Shown here piece after piece: positions 1 to 7,411 of a stretch of 22,120 bases of DNA (positions within the stretch are counted from its first letter, which is position 1; each line of letters begins with the position of its first letter). The DNA lies in the NCBI GenBank assembly GCA_937997955.1, contig CALLDR010000012.1:1-22120 (forward strand), in the 5' to 3' direction. The stretch comes from an uncultured Emergencia sp. (lineage in GTDB: Bacteria > Bacillota > Clostridia > Peptostreptococcales > Anaerovoracaceae). Made by a program: the position numbers and the translations under genes. The notes beneath the pieces are model-generated. The model did not search any database. It worked only from the letters and a program-made list of their open reading frames with translations, and had not been told where the DNA came from.

Positions 1-52
1 AACAGAGCCATAAGTTGTACCTAAAAATCAAAAAAACCTGTTTTCGGATAAC

Positions 53-81
53 CGCAGTCGGGCCGCAGTCGGATCGCAGCC
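53..81. repeat. Short tandem repeat (11-bp unit, about 2.6 copies)
   Basis: Two adjacent 11-base units beginning CGCAGTCGG (53-63 and 64-74) are followed by a partial third unit (CGCAGCC, 75-81). The rest of the 233 bases before the first gene shows only one small hairpin (GCGGT/ACCGC, 128-142). No gene or clear promoter is visible there. Confidence 0.6.
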
Positions 82-233
82 AGCGGAGCTTTGAAAATGA
101 AACCTGTCAAATGATCATGAAACAACAGCGGTGCGAAACCGCCTGCGCTTTACATTAAGTATGCCCGGAAATAAGAGATTTTTCAGTTCAATATCAGTTG
201 CTTCTAAGAGAAAAACAATGTAAAATACTTTGT

Positions 234-716
234 ATGAACAGATTATTAAAATTACAAGAGGAACTGCTGAAGATCATCAGCGAACAGGAGGGAAGGGTCT
301 CCCAGAGGGACGAATCTCTGGATTGGGAACGGCTGCACATGGCGTCCTCCGCCAGATGCGCCTGGCTCCTGGCCATGGAAAGAGGGGCTGATCCGGAGCT
401 GGCGGCCTGCGCGGCGTCTGTCCACGATTACGGGAGAATCCTGACCGGAAAGCAAAAGGGCCATGCGGAAGCTGGCTATGAGCCTGTGAAAGTTTTTTTG
501 AAGGAGACTGGACTATTTACGGAAGGAGAGATCGAGGTCATCGCCCTGGCGGTGAAGCATCACAGTCTGAAAACGGAGACAGGAACGGTCATCGAGGAGA
601 TCGTCAAGGACGCGGACGTGATAGACTGCTATCAGTACGGCTATCCCTTTGACCGGCCGGAAAAGGAGGTCCGGTATGAAAGATGGAGGAGGGAGCATGG
701 AATATCAGAAGCCTGA
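234..716 (+). CDS. HD-domain metal-dependent hydrolase (small, uncharacterised)
   Basis: This is a 160-residue cytoplasmic protein of the HD superfamily, whose members are mostly metal-dependent phosphohydrolases; the substrate here is unknown. Counting from the ATG at 234, the signature reads H35, then H64-D65 in VHDYGR, H77, H109-H110 in KHHS and D126 in DADVID. This matches the spaced His/Asp metal ligands of the fold. The frame is open from a TTG at 198 (172 residues), but the ATG at 234 gives a more usual start. Neither start has a strong Shine-Dalgarno sequence. The 3' end overlaps the next gene, so the three genes to 2663 probably form one operon. Nothing in the PH-domain neighbours reveals the substrate. 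Confidence 0.8.
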   Translation: MNRLLKLQEELLKIISEQEGRVSQRDESLDWERLHMASSARCAWLLAMERGADPELAACAASVHDYGRILTGKQKGHAEAGYEPVKVFLKETGLFTEGEIEVIALAVKHHSLKTETGTVIEEIVKDADVIDCYQYGYPFDRPEKEVRYERWRREHGISEA

Positions 717-1188
717 TCCCAGAGCGGTCAAAGGGTGGCGGATATCTCAGGGCATCGCTTTTGCCGTGCTGGCTTTGCTGGCAGCGGCGGTGATTGTGAT
801 TATCTGTCTCACCCGATGGGAAGCCTGGCAGCGCTGGCTGGTCATCGGAGGCGCCGTCATCGCGGCGGCGGCCCAGGGCGTGGCCGCGTGCGTCCTGCCC
901 CAGATCGAGTATCGGCAGTGGGGCTATATCATTGAAGAGGACAAAGTGGTCATCCGCCACGGGATCTTCTTTGTGACGAAGAGCATCGTACCGATCATCA
1001 GAATCCAGAATATTACCATATCCCAGGGGCCGATTAACCGTCGTCTGGGCTTATATAAGCTGGAGCTGTCACTGGCCAGCGGCAGCTTTGAGATCGTAGG
1101 CCTGAACCGGGAAACGGCGGAGTTCATCGGAGAAAACCTGAAGCAGCGGCTGTACGCGCGAGTCCGTGAGAAAGGAGTTTTACAATGA
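697..1188 (+). CDS. YdbS-like membrane protein with bacterial PH domain
   Basis: This 163-residue protein has two N-terminal transmembrane helices (about residues 18-40 and 46-66) and then a bPH2/DUF304 domain (about 72-150). The domain contains the family pattern of a GYxI strand, VVIRHGIFFVTKSIVPIIRIQNI, and a C-terminal helix ending in an LKQRL segment. YdbS proteins are paired with YdbT in Firmicutes; their molecular role is poorly defined, though B. subtilis YdbS/YdbT have been linked to antimicrobial-peptide tolerance. I chose the ATG at 697 because GGAGGAGG precedes it. The in-frame ATG at 676 also has AAGGAGGT five bases upstream, so the protein may be seven residues longer. It overlaps the HD gene upstream and ydbT downstream (ATGA). 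Confidence 0.85.
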   Translation: MEYQKPDPRAVKGWRISQGIAFAVLALLAAAVIVIICLTRWEAWQRWLVIGGAVIAAAAQGVAACVLPQIEYRQWGYIIEEDKVVIRHGIFFVTKSIVPIIRIQNITISQGPINRRLGLYKLELSLASGSFEIVGLNRETAEFIGENLKQRLYARVREKGVLQ

Positions 1189-2663
1189 CCTTCGGTCCTA
1201 AGCGCGGCCACGTGCTGTTTATCTTTGAGAATTTCTTTCGGGATTTCGGCCTGCTTCTTATCGCTATTGCCGTCGGTCTGATACGCGGAGATATGGAACT
1301 GATCTATGAGAACCTGGGTATTCTGGCGATAACGCTGATAGGCCCCGTAGGCAGGATCATGCAGTATTGCTTCACTCGCTACTCCATAGATGAGGAACGG
1401 CTGCTGGTAGAGAGCGGCTGGCTGAGAAAACAGAGACTGGAGGTTCCACTGGCTACCATCACCACAGTGGACCTTTCTCAGAATATCCTCCATCAGCTTT
1501 TCGGCGCATACCGGCTCAACGTGGATAACGCCAGCAACGTGATAGAAGGAAAGACCCGGGTACGAATGACCTTTGGACGTGAAGACGCTTTCGCGGTCAG
1601 AGAGCTTTTGATCGCGGGAAGAAGGGGGCTGGACGGGTTCAACCTGGCAGATGAAATGCCGGAGCCTGCCGCAGAGGGGCGGACTGTGAACATGAAGACC
1701 GTGAACGTGAGAGTCACGGAGCTGCTTCTTTGGGGCGCGCTGAAATCCAAAGGCATGTTTCTGGTGGAGCTGATCGGAGTGGTGTCTACCGCTGGAGCCC
1801 TGTTCAATCTGTCCGATGAGCTGCTGGGGAAGGAGACCGGCAGGCTGCTGGGCGAATGGGGGCTGCTGAAGCTGCTGCTGGCGCTGATGGCGTCCGTCTT
1901 TCTCCTTGCCGTGGTCTGCGGCATGGTGGGAACGCTGATCCGGTATTACGGGTTTCACGTCGCTGACAACGGTCAGGCGGTCAAGATCGAATACGGCCTG
2001 CTGACAAAGAAGCGGTACACCATTCAGAAGAACAGGATCAGCGGATTTTCCTATGAACAGTCTTTCTTTTTGCGCCTGTTTCACTTGGGAACGCTGCAGC
2101 TGTTTGCCATCGGCTACGGCGGCGCTGGCGATGAGGAATCCAGGGAAGAGCCGATCCTGTTTCCTTTGATCAAAGAGGAGAAGGTGCGGGCCGCCATCTC
2201 TGAGATATTGGAGGATATGGAGGAGAGGCGGGACTATCACCGCGCGCCAAAGGGAAGTCTGCGTTACTTTTTCTACGGGGTTGGCTTTGCTGTGGCCCTG
2301 GGCGCGGTCGGCGTCACTCTCTGGTTCTCTGTGACAGAGCCGTTTTGCCGGGGCCTGTGGGTCGTCGGCCTGTTGATCTTGTCCTACAGCGTGTGCGGCA
2401 GGAGCCTGGAATACCGCCATGCGGCCATGTACGCGGGAGAGCGGAATTTTTCCATGACCAGCGGCGGGTTTAAGACCAACACCGTCTTCGTCAAAACCAG
2501 CCATATGGAGAGCGTGGAGGCAAAGGCCAGCGTCTGGAAGCTGAGAAAGGGCATATTGACTGTGAATGCCGGATATATCGCGCCGCTGACCAGCGCCCAT
2601 ATGGTGATCAAGAATGTGCCGAAGGCCGCCTTTGAAGAGGCGCGGGAGCGATTGATATACTGA
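1185..2663 (+). CDS. YdbT-like membrane protein with repeated PH domains
   Basis: This 492-residue integral membrane protein is the usual partner of YdbS. Hydrophobic helices occur in pairs (about residues 15-60, 180-250 and 360-405). Each pair precedes a bPH2-type domain that opens with a YxIDEERLLVESGWL- or VKIEYGLLTKKRYTI-like strand, giving three PH repeats. Its start overlaps the ydbS stop by four bases, implying translational coupling, and AAAGGAG lies seven bases upstream. The pair may form a membrane complex, but no enzymatic motif is visible and no function can be assigned. Length and architecture are normal for the family. Confidence 0.88.
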   Translation: MTFGPKRGHVLFIFENFFRDFGLLLIAIAVGLIRGDMELIYENLGILAITLIGPVGRIMQYCFTRYSIDEERLLVESGWLRKQRLEVPLATITTVDLSQNILHQLFGAYRLNVDNASNVIEGKTRVRMTFGREDAFAVRELLIAGRRGLDGFNLADEMPEPAAEGRTVNMKTVNVRVTELLLWGALKSKGMFLVELIGVVSTAGALFNLSDELLGKETGRLLGEWGLLKLLLALMASVFLLAVVCGMVGTLIRYYGFHVADNGQAVKIEYGLLTKKRYTIQKNRISGFSYEQSFFLRLFHLGTLQLFAIGYGGAGDEESREEPILFPLIKEEKVRAAISEILEDMEERRDYHRAPKGSLRYFFYGVGFAVALGAVGVTLWFSVTEPFCRGLWVVGLLILSYSVCGRSLEYRHAAMYAGERNFSMTSGGFKTNTVFVKTSHMESVEAKASVWKLRKGILTVNAGYIAPLTSAHMVIKNVPKAAFEEARERLIY

Positions 2664-2780
2664 TTCGCGGAATATGGGGAACAAGCGGAATATGCGGATA
2701 TCAATAGATTGTAAAGCGAAAAGCGCCCTGGGCATCAGAAGAACTCTGAACCGGAGCGCTTTCGTAGTTTGTGAATAAAA

Positions 2781-2807
2781 GCAGATTTGCCGCCAGCGGC
2801 AAACTGC
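2781..2807 (+). terminator. Strong hairpin downstream of ydbT, possible terminator
   Basis: GCAG plus TTTGCCG pairs with CGGCAAA plus CTGC around a CCAG loop, with a single bulged A. It follows the weaker hairpin at 2720-2762. Neither has a clean run of T after it, so the terminator role is likely but not shown. Confidence 0.45.
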
Positions 2808-2882
2808 AGGACATACCGGCCGGCCGATATATCTCTACATATATAGTAATGTCATATTGTATCATCGCAGCTACGATTTATG

Positions 2883-3056
2883 AATAGTTTACACAGAGGA
2901 AACTAAAATGTCAATGGAAAATAAACAGAAAATTCCCAAAGCAGCTATGATGATTTCAACATGGAAATCATGAGTATTTTGATATTGTCTTTTGATGCCG
3001 TATTTTGGTATTGTTTTTTGACAGCGTCTTTTACATAGGACATCATAAAACTGACA
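2883..3056 (+). repeat. Duplicated regulatory block, copy 1 (appears inactive)
   Basis: Three segments match 3917-4034 closely and in order. They are AATAGTTTACACA, then a stretch of about 58 bases from AATAAACAGAAAATTCCC through the operator palindrome (2950-2971), then ACATCATAAAACTGA. This copy carries an extra tandem 26-bp duplication (2975-3026). It also lacks the TAGAAT -10 box of copy 2, the corresponding bases reading CAGCGCG. No plus-strand gene follows it, so it is probably a relic promoter. Confidence 0.8.
2950..2971. promoter_or_regulatory. Palindromic operator-like site in copy 1
   Basis: ATGATTTC and GAAATCAT form a perfect 8-bp inverted repeat around the spacer AACATG. The T-N11-A symmetry suits a LysR-type regulator. 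The matching site in copy 2 (3973-3994) has one arm altered (GGAATCAT). Confidence 0.5.
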
Positions 3057-3151
3057 GCGCGAAATCCTGAAACATATCGTCTTCCAGAGTCCGCGGCGCA
3101 CGCAGCGTTCGCGGCCGCCCGCGGCGTCAGTGAGAACAGCGCCAATGAGAA

Positions 3152-3193
3152 CAGCGCCTGTGAGCCGAGAAACCATCTCAGCCACAGGCGCTG
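3152..3193 (-). terminator. Hairpin terminator candidate after the cyclase gene
   Basis: CAGCGCCTGTG (3152-3162) is an exact inverted repeat of CACAGGCGCTG (3183-3193), with a further GAG/CTC pairing inside. It lies 25 bases past the minus-strand stop codon. The T run is weak, so efficiency is uncertain. A 15-bp tandem repeat (3131-3145, 3146-3160) overlaps its left arm. Confidence 0.6.
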
Positions 3194-3217
3194 CTTTATG
3201 GACTTATATGGGTTTTT

Positions 3218-3850
3218 CTATTTTTCAATACAGATGGCTCTGACCGGCGCGCCGTCTCCGCTGGCGGTCGGCAACGGCAGAAAGTAATAGGTATATTCCT
3301 TTTCAGGGTCGATCTGATCCAGGTTTGCCAGATTCTCCACATTGAGAATATCGTGGGACAGCAGTCCGGTATGGGCGTCGTCGTTGCCCTTGGAGGTGGA
3401 ATCCGGGCTGAAGCAGTCAATGCCTACGATGCTTACCTTCTTTTCAACCAGGTATTCGATGGCTTCCACGGAAAGATGAGGATGATGGAAATAACGCTCT
3501 GTTCCATAATATTTTTCCCAGCCGGTCTTCAGAATGGCGAAATCGCCTTCTTTCAGATCCGCATGCTCCAGGTGCCTTTTCATAATCTCTTCATCGTCAG
3601 ACAGGCCCGGGATATCGATGAGAACGCCGTTTCCGATGAATTTTTCCAGTGGATAATCATGGAGCTTTTTTCCATTCTTCAGATGGTGGTAAGGCGCATC
3701 GATATGGGTGCCGGTATGGGTATTGATTTCTATAACATCTACGTGCCAGCCGACCTGATCGTGGTCGATGAGGTTGCCCATCTTTACTTCAGTCAGGCCC
3801 GGAAATACGGGCATTCCTTCTTCAATTCTGCGGCTCAAATCGATCATCAT
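3218..3850 (-). CDS. Cyclase-family metal-dependent hydrolase (kynurenine formamidase-like fold)
   Basis: This 210-residue protein belongs to the cyclase family (PF04199), which includes bacterial arylformamidase (KynB) and isatin hydrolase. The metal-site motif HTGTHIDAPYH is intact at residues 45-55, so H45, H49 and D51 are the expected metal ligands. The C-terminal part has the conserved GIDCFSPDS and HTGLLSHDI segments. Length is normal. The start is the first of two adjacent ATGs, with AAGAAGGT about eight bases upstream on the minus strand. The gene is divergent from the buk-vor operon and sits between two copies of the same regulatory block, so it may have been placed there by duplication or insertion. 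The substrate is unknown: no other kynurenine-pathway gene is present, and a role with amino-acid-derived acids is only an inference. Confidence 0.9.
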   Translation of the reverse strand: MMIDLSRRIEEGMPVFPGLTEVKMGNLIDHDQVGWHVDVIEINTHTGTHIDAPYHHLKNGKKLHDYPLEKFIGNGVLIDIPGLSDDEEIMKRHLEHADLKEGDFAILKTGWEKYYGTERYFHHPHLSVEAIEYLVEKKVSIVGIDCFSPDSTSKGNDDAHTGLLSHDILNVENLANLDQIDPEKEYTYYFLPLPTASGDGAPVRAICIEK

Positions 3851-3870
3851 GCTAATTACCTTCTTTCATA

Positions 3871-3896
3871 TGTTCATCTCATTTGTTCATTTCATT
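3871..3896. repeat. 13-bp tandem repeat in the cyclase leader
   Basis: TGTTCATCTCATT is followed directly by TGTTCATTTCATT (12 of 13 identical). It lies 20 bases upstream of the minus-strand cyclase start, in its untranslated leader. No clear minus-strand promoter could be fixed. Confidence 0.55.
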
Positions 3897-3916
3897 GATT
3901 GCAGCCTCGCTTTAAA

Positions 3917-4034
3917 AATAGTTTACACAAACGACGGCGAAAAATAAACAGAAAATTCCCAAATCATCTATGATGATTTCAACATGGGAATCATGAGTTT
4001 TTTGGTATTGTACGGTACATCATAAAACTGATAG
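3917..4034 (+). repeat. Duplicated regulatory block, copy 2 (probable buk operon promoter region)
   Basis: This is the second copy of the block at 2883-3056, in the same orientation. It keeps the AATAGTTTACACA segment, the operator palindrome and the ACATCATAAAACTGATAG segment, but has only one TTTTGGTATTGT unit where copy 1 has two. It lies directly upstream of buk. Confidence 0.8.
3973..3994. promoter_or_regulatory. Operator-like palindrome upstream of buk
   Basis: ATGATT and AATCAT pair around a 10-base centre. The centre lies near 3983, about 60 bases before the predicted transcription start (about 4044). That is the usual place for the recognition site of a LysR-type activator, and such a gene lies at 8836. 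Binding by that protein is an inference. Confidence 0.5.
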
Positions 4035-4037
4035 AAT
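4008..4037 (+). promoter_or_regulatory. Predicted sigma-A promoter of the buk-ptb-vor operon
   Basis: TTGTAC (4008-4013) and TAGAAT (4032-4037) are separated by 18 bases. The leader to the buk ATG is about 35 bases and includes AGGAAAGAAGGG as ribosome binding site. Confidence 0.55.
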
Positions 4038-4080
4038 AAAATCAATAAAAAACAACAGACAGGAAAGAAGGGATACAGCT

Positions 4081-5136
4081 ATGAAAATACTGGTTATCAA
4101 CCCTGGCTCTACGTCTACAAAGATCGCCGTCTTTGAGGACAGAAAAGAGCTTTACAGAAAGAACCTGGAACACGATTCCGCCTATCTGACCCAGTTTAAG
4201 TCCAATCAGGATCAGCTGGGCTTTAGGACAGAGGTGGTTCAGGAAGCCGTAGAGGCTGCCGGCTACGATCTGGCCGGCTTCGCGGCCGTCTGCTCCAGAG
4301 GCGGCCCGTTTAAACCGGTGGAATCCGGCACGTATGTGGTCGACGGGGACGTACTGAAGGACGCGGCCGATCCGGCGGTGGGCGGCAGACACCCGTCGGC
4401 TCTCGGCGTGCAGATCGCGGCGGCTATTGGTGAGAAGTACGGCCTGCCTTCCTATTTCTCCGATCCGGTATCCACCGATGAGCTGATCCCGGAGGCAAGA
4501 GTTTCAGGCTTTGCCGGCATGGAGAGAGACAGCATGTTCCACGCCCTCAATCAGAAGAGCGCCTGCAGAAAAGCGGCGGAGGAGCTGGGCAGGCCTTACG
4601 AAGAGCTGAACCTGATCGGCGTCCATATGGGCGGCGGTGTTTCCATCGCGGCGCACCGTAGAGGCCGGGTCATCGATACCTTTAACGTGATCAACGACGG
4701 CAGCTTTTCCATGGACAGGGGCGGCAGCCTGCCGACCACCGGCATCATCGACCTGTGCTTCAGCGGCAAGACCAAAGCGGAGGTCAGCCAGATGCTGAAG
4801 AGCCGTTCCGGCGTGTTCTCCTATGTGGGAACAAAGGATTTCCGTCAGGTGGAGGATCAGGCCTTTGCCGGAGATGAGAAGTCCAGGGCCGTCTTTGACG
4901 CGCTGATCTATCAGCATGTAAAGGATATCGGAGCCATGGCGGCGGTCATGGATTTTGACGTTGACGCCGTGGTGCTGACCGGCGGCATCGCCAACAGCAA
5001 GCGGGTCTGCGGGGCCATCGAAGAGAAGGTGAGCCGCCTGGCGCCGGTCATCGTCATTCCGGGAGAGAACGAAATGCAGAGCCTGGCGGACAATACGTAC
5101 CGCGTACTCTGCGGAGAACAGGCGAAGAAATACTAG
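4081..5136 (+). CDS. buk: Butyrate kinase
   Basis: This enzyme transfers phosphate from butyryl (or branched-chain acyl) phosphate to ADP, giving the acid and ATP. The 351-residue length fits butyrate kinases (about 355) rather than acetate kinase (about 400). The acetokinase-family phosphate motif NPGSTSTK is at residues 7-14, a GVHMGGG nucleotide-site segment is near 180, GSFSMDRGG is near 206 and the LTGGIANS motif is near 297. It is the first gene of a six-gene operon. Next comes ptb, whose product makes its acyl-phosphate substrate. The order buk-ptb is the reverse of ptb-buk in solventogenic clostridia. In this context the physiological substrate may be isobutyryl, isovaleryl or 2-methylbutyryl phosphate, which is inference. 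Confidence 0.95.
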   Translation: MKILVINPGSTSTKIAVFEDRKELYRKNLEHDSAYLTQFKSNQDQLGFRTEVVQEAVEAAGYDLAGFAAVCSRGGPFKPVESGTYVVDGDVLKDAADPAVGGRHPSALGVQIAAAIGEKYGLPSYFSDPVSTDELIPEARVSGFAGMERDSMFHALNQKSACRKAAEELGRPYEELNLIGVHMGGGVSIAAHRRGRVIDTFNVINDGSFSMDRGGSLPTTGIIDLCFSGKTKAEVSQMLKSRSGVFSYVGTKDFRQVEDQAFAGDEKSRAVFDALIYQHVKDIGAMAAVMDFDVDAVVLTGGIANSKRVCGAIEEKVSRLAPVIVIPGENEMQSLADNTYRVLCGEQAKKY

Positions 5137-5190
5137 AGTCTCGCCGGCAGGCGGCAATCAAGCAGACGGATATAGGAAAGGAGAGATACA

Positions 5191-6084
5191 ATGATCAGAA
5201 ATATGGAAGAGCTGCAGAAAGCGGCCATAGCAAAGGGCATCAAAAAGGTCAGCGTAGCGGCCGCCCACGATGAAGGAGCGCTTTCCGCCGTGAAGATGGC
5301 CTACGACGCGGGCCTGGCAGAAGCGATTTTGGTAGGAGACAAGGAGAAAATACAGGAAATGCTGCCTGAGACCGGACTGCCTGAGGATATAGAGATCGTC
5401 GATGTGAAGGACGCGGCAGAGGCGGCAAAGGAGGCTGTCAGGCTGGTCCACGACGGCAGGGCGGACATGGTCTTAAAAGGGCTGGTCAACACCAGCGATT
5501 TCCTCAGAGGCGTCCTCAACAAAGAGTGCGGCCTGAGAACGGATCAGCGGCTGTGCCATACGGCCGTCCTGGAGATACCGGGCTACGACAAGCTCCTGTT
5601 CACCAGCGACGGCGGCATGAACGTGCTGCCTGACGTGGAGACGAAGATTTCCATCATCCGCAGCAACGTAGCGGCGCTACAGGCTCTGGGTGTAGAACGG
5701 CCAAAGGTGGCTGTTTTGACCGCCAACGAGAACGTAGACCCTAACATGCCCGCGACGGTAGACGCGGCGGAGATCGTAAAGCGACTGAAGGAAGAGGCTT
5801 TTCCTGCCATCGTGGAAGGGCCTATCGCCATGGATGTGGCCCTGGACCCGGAAATGGCTGCCCACAAGCACATCGAAAGCCAGATCTCCGGCGATCCGGA
5901 CCTGCTGATCTTCCCCAATATCGAAGCGGGAAACATCTTCGGAAAGTCCATGGTCCACTTTGCCGGAGCAAGAGCCTGCGGCGCGATTCTGGGTACGGCC
6001 GCTCCGGTGGTCATGATCTCCAGAGCCAGCACACCAGATGAAAAGCTGTGTTCCATCGCGCTGGGCTGCGCCATTTCAGGCTGA
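5191..6084 (+). CDS. ptb: Phosphate butyryltransferase
   Basis: This enzyme converts butyryl- or branched acyl-CoA and phosphate to acyl phosphate and CoA. The 297-residue length and PTA_PTB fold are typical of Ptb. Recognisable segments are LVGDKEKI, LKGLVNTSDFLRGVLNKE, HTAVLEIPGYDKLLFTSDGG and FPNIEAGNIFGKS. AGGAGAG lies just upstream of the ATG at 5191, 54 bases after the buk stop, so the genes are co-transcribed. With buk it turns acyl-CoA from the Vor complex into ATP. No unusual residue is visible. Confidence 0.95.
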   Translation: MIRNMEELQKAAIAKGIKKVSVAAAHDEGALSAVKMAYDAGLAEAILVGDKEKIQEMLPETGLPEDIEIVDVKDAAEAAKEAVRLVHDGRADMVLKGLVNTSDFLRGVLNKECGLRTDQRLCHTAVLEIPGYDKLLFTSDGGMNVLPDVETKISIIRSNVAALQALGVERPKVAVLTANENVDPNMPATVDAAEIVKRLKEEAFPAIVEGPIAMDVALDPEMAAHKHIESQISGDPDLLIFPNIEAGNIFGKSMVHFAGARACGAILGTAAPVVMISRASTPDEKLCSIALGCAISG

Positions 6085-6114
6085 TTCAGGCCAGCGACAG
6101 AAGGGAGAAATGTT

Positions 6115-6315
6115 ATGGCAAAGGTAGAAATCAAGAAGGAACTGTGCAAGAGCTGCGGCTACTGCATCAAGTTCTGTCCGAAAAAGGTCCTGGCATTGAG
6201 CAAAAAGGTCAACGCCAAGGGCTATGAGTACGTTGCGTCTGTCAATGACGACTGCATCGGATGCTGCTCCTGCGCGAGGATGTGTCCGGCGGGAGCCATC
6301 GATGTGTACCGGTAG
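6115..6315 (+). CDS. vorD: 2-oxoacid:ferredoxin oxidoreductase, delta subunit (2[4Fe-4S] ferredoxin)
   Basis: This 66-residue ferredoxin-like subunit has two complete cysteine clusters, C11-C14-C17-C21 (CKSCGYCIKFCP) and C47-C50-C53-C57 (CIGCCSCARMCP), each ligating one [4Fe-4S] centre. The size and the position before the alpha subunit match VorD/KorD of four-subunit 2-oxoacid oxidoreductases. It would carry electrons from the thiamine site to free ferredoxin. AGAAGGGAGA precedes the start. The gene is 30 bases after ptb and 14 bases before vorB. Confidence 0.9.
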   Translation: MAKVEIKKELCKSCGYCIKFCPKKVLALSKKVNAKGYEYVASVNDDCIGCCSCARMCPAGAIDVYR

Positions 6316-6329
6316 AGAGGAGGATGACG

Positions 6330-7409
6330 ATGGAGAGAGTATTGATGAAAGGCTGCGAAGCCATCGCGGAGGCCGCTGTCAGAGCGGGCTGCCGTTTTTT
6401 CGCGGGCTATCCGATCACACCGCAAAATGAAATTCCTGAATATCTGGCCAGAAGAATGCCTGAGGTAGGCGGCCAGTTCCTGCAGGGAGAATCTGAGGTG
6501 GCGTCTGTCAACATGGTCTACGGCGCGGCAAGCACCGGCATAAGATCCATGACCTCATCTTCAAGCCCCGGCATCTCGCTGAAGAGCGAGGGCATTTCCT
6601 ACTGCGCGGCGGCCAGGATCCCCATGGTCTACGTCAACGTGTCCAGAGGCGGCCCCGGCGTAGGCGTGATCCAGCCTGCGCAGAACGACTATTTCCAGGC
6701 TGTAAAAGCCTCCGGCAACGGCGGCTTCCGAATGAGAGTCTTCGCGCCCGCCACCGTGCAGGAAGCGGTGGATATGACCTACAGAGCCTTTGATTATGCC
6801 GATCAGGACAGAAATCCTGTGCTGATCCTCACCGACGGCATCGTCGGCAGTATTCTGGAACCTGTGGTCCTGCCGCCGATGCGCACAGACGAAGAACTGA
6901 AGGAAATCCGGGACAGCAAGAAAGACTGGACAGCTACGGGCCATCCGCTGGAAGAAAAGCGGGCCTGGATCAATCCTGGCTGCTGGGATAACGCCCTTTG
7001 GGAGCGTGTCAACCAGGACGCCAGCGACATGTACGACAGCTGGGAGGCGGAGTACGAGGCGATTCAGGTGGAGGACGCGGAAGTGGTTTTGACGGCCTAC
7101 GGCATCTCCGCCAGAATGGCCGACGCTGTAGTGGAGACCCTGCGGGAGCAGGGGGTCAGGGCCGGCCTGATCCGTCCTCTGACCGTGTTCCCGTTCCCAA
7201 AGGAAGCCTACGACAGGATCAACTATGACGTCTGTAAGGGCATTTTGGACGTGGAAATGTCCATTCCGGCTCTCTTTGCCGAGGATGTAGCCGCCGCGGT
7301 AAAGGACAGGGCTGCAGTATCGACCTATCTGCGCTCCGGCGGAAACATGCTGAGCAAGGCGGAGATCATAGAAGCTGCACTGAAAATCGTAAACGGCAAG
7401 GAGGCATAG
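6330..7409 (+). CDS. vorB: 2-oxoacid:ferredoxin oxidoreductase, alpha subunit
   Basis: This 359-residue subunit carries the pyrimidine-binding domain I of the thiamine diphosphate enzyme (GYPITPQNEIPEYL near residue 27, QGESEVASVNMVYGAASTG near 52) and the C-terminal domain II (TAYGISARMADAVVETLREQG near 254). The ATG at 6330 is chosen because GAGAGGAGG lies six bases upstream; the ATG six bases earlier abuts that site. Sequence alone does not tell a branched-chain (Vor) from a 2-oxoglutarate (Kor) enzyme. The linked ptb and buk favour a product acyl-CoA that is turned into acyl phosphate, and so 2-oxoisovalerate-type substrates. That assignment is inference. Confidence 0.9.
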   Translation: MERVLMKGCEAIAEAAVRAGCRFFAGYPITPQNEIPEYLARRMPEVGGQFLQGESEVASVNMVYGAASTGIRSMTSSSSPGISLKSEGISYCAAARIPMVYVNVSRGGPGVGVIQPAQNDYFQAVKASGNGGFRMRVFAPATVQEAVDMTYRAFDYADQDRNPVLILTDGIVGSILEPVVLPPMRTDEELKEIRDSKKDWTATGHPLEEKRAWINPGCWDNALWERVNQDASDMYDSWEAEYEAIQVEDAEVVLTAYGISARMADAVVETLREQGVRAGLIRPLTVFPFPKEAYDRINYDVCKGILDVEMSIPALFAEDVAAAVKDRAAVSTYLRSGGNMLSKAEIIEAALKIVNGKEA

Positions 7410-7411
7410 CG

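Larger units (their letters stand above)
2664..3217. other. 554-bp intergenic region with hairpins and a decayed promoter copy
   Basis: The region holds no credible gene. In order it contains a weak hairpin after ydbT (AAAGCGC 2720-2726 with GCGCTTT 2756-2762), a strong hairpin (2781-2807), the first copy of a duplicated regulatory block (2883-3056), a GC-rich stretch around 3090-3130, a 15-bp tandem repeat (3131-3160) and the hairpin beyond the cyclase gene (3152-3193). Confidence 0.75.

Noticed and set aside
198..233. TTG start extending the HD-domain protein by 12 residues
   Set aside because: No Shine-Dalgarno sequence precedes it. The ATG at 234 is preferred, though with only moderate confidence.
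924..2735. 603-residue minus-strand open frame over the PH-domain genes
   Set aside because: It is antisense to two clear genes with overlapping coupled starts, is rich in His/Gln from reversed codons, and shows no domain.
3998..4020. Sigma-54 type promoter before buk
   Set aside because: GG and GC of the -24/-12 pattern are not present at the needed spacing. A sigma-A pair fits better.
4081..5136. Acetate kinase instead of butyrate kinase
   Set aside because: The length of 351 residues, the adjacent phosphotransbutyrylase and the DGSFSMDRGGS segment fit butyrate kinase better.
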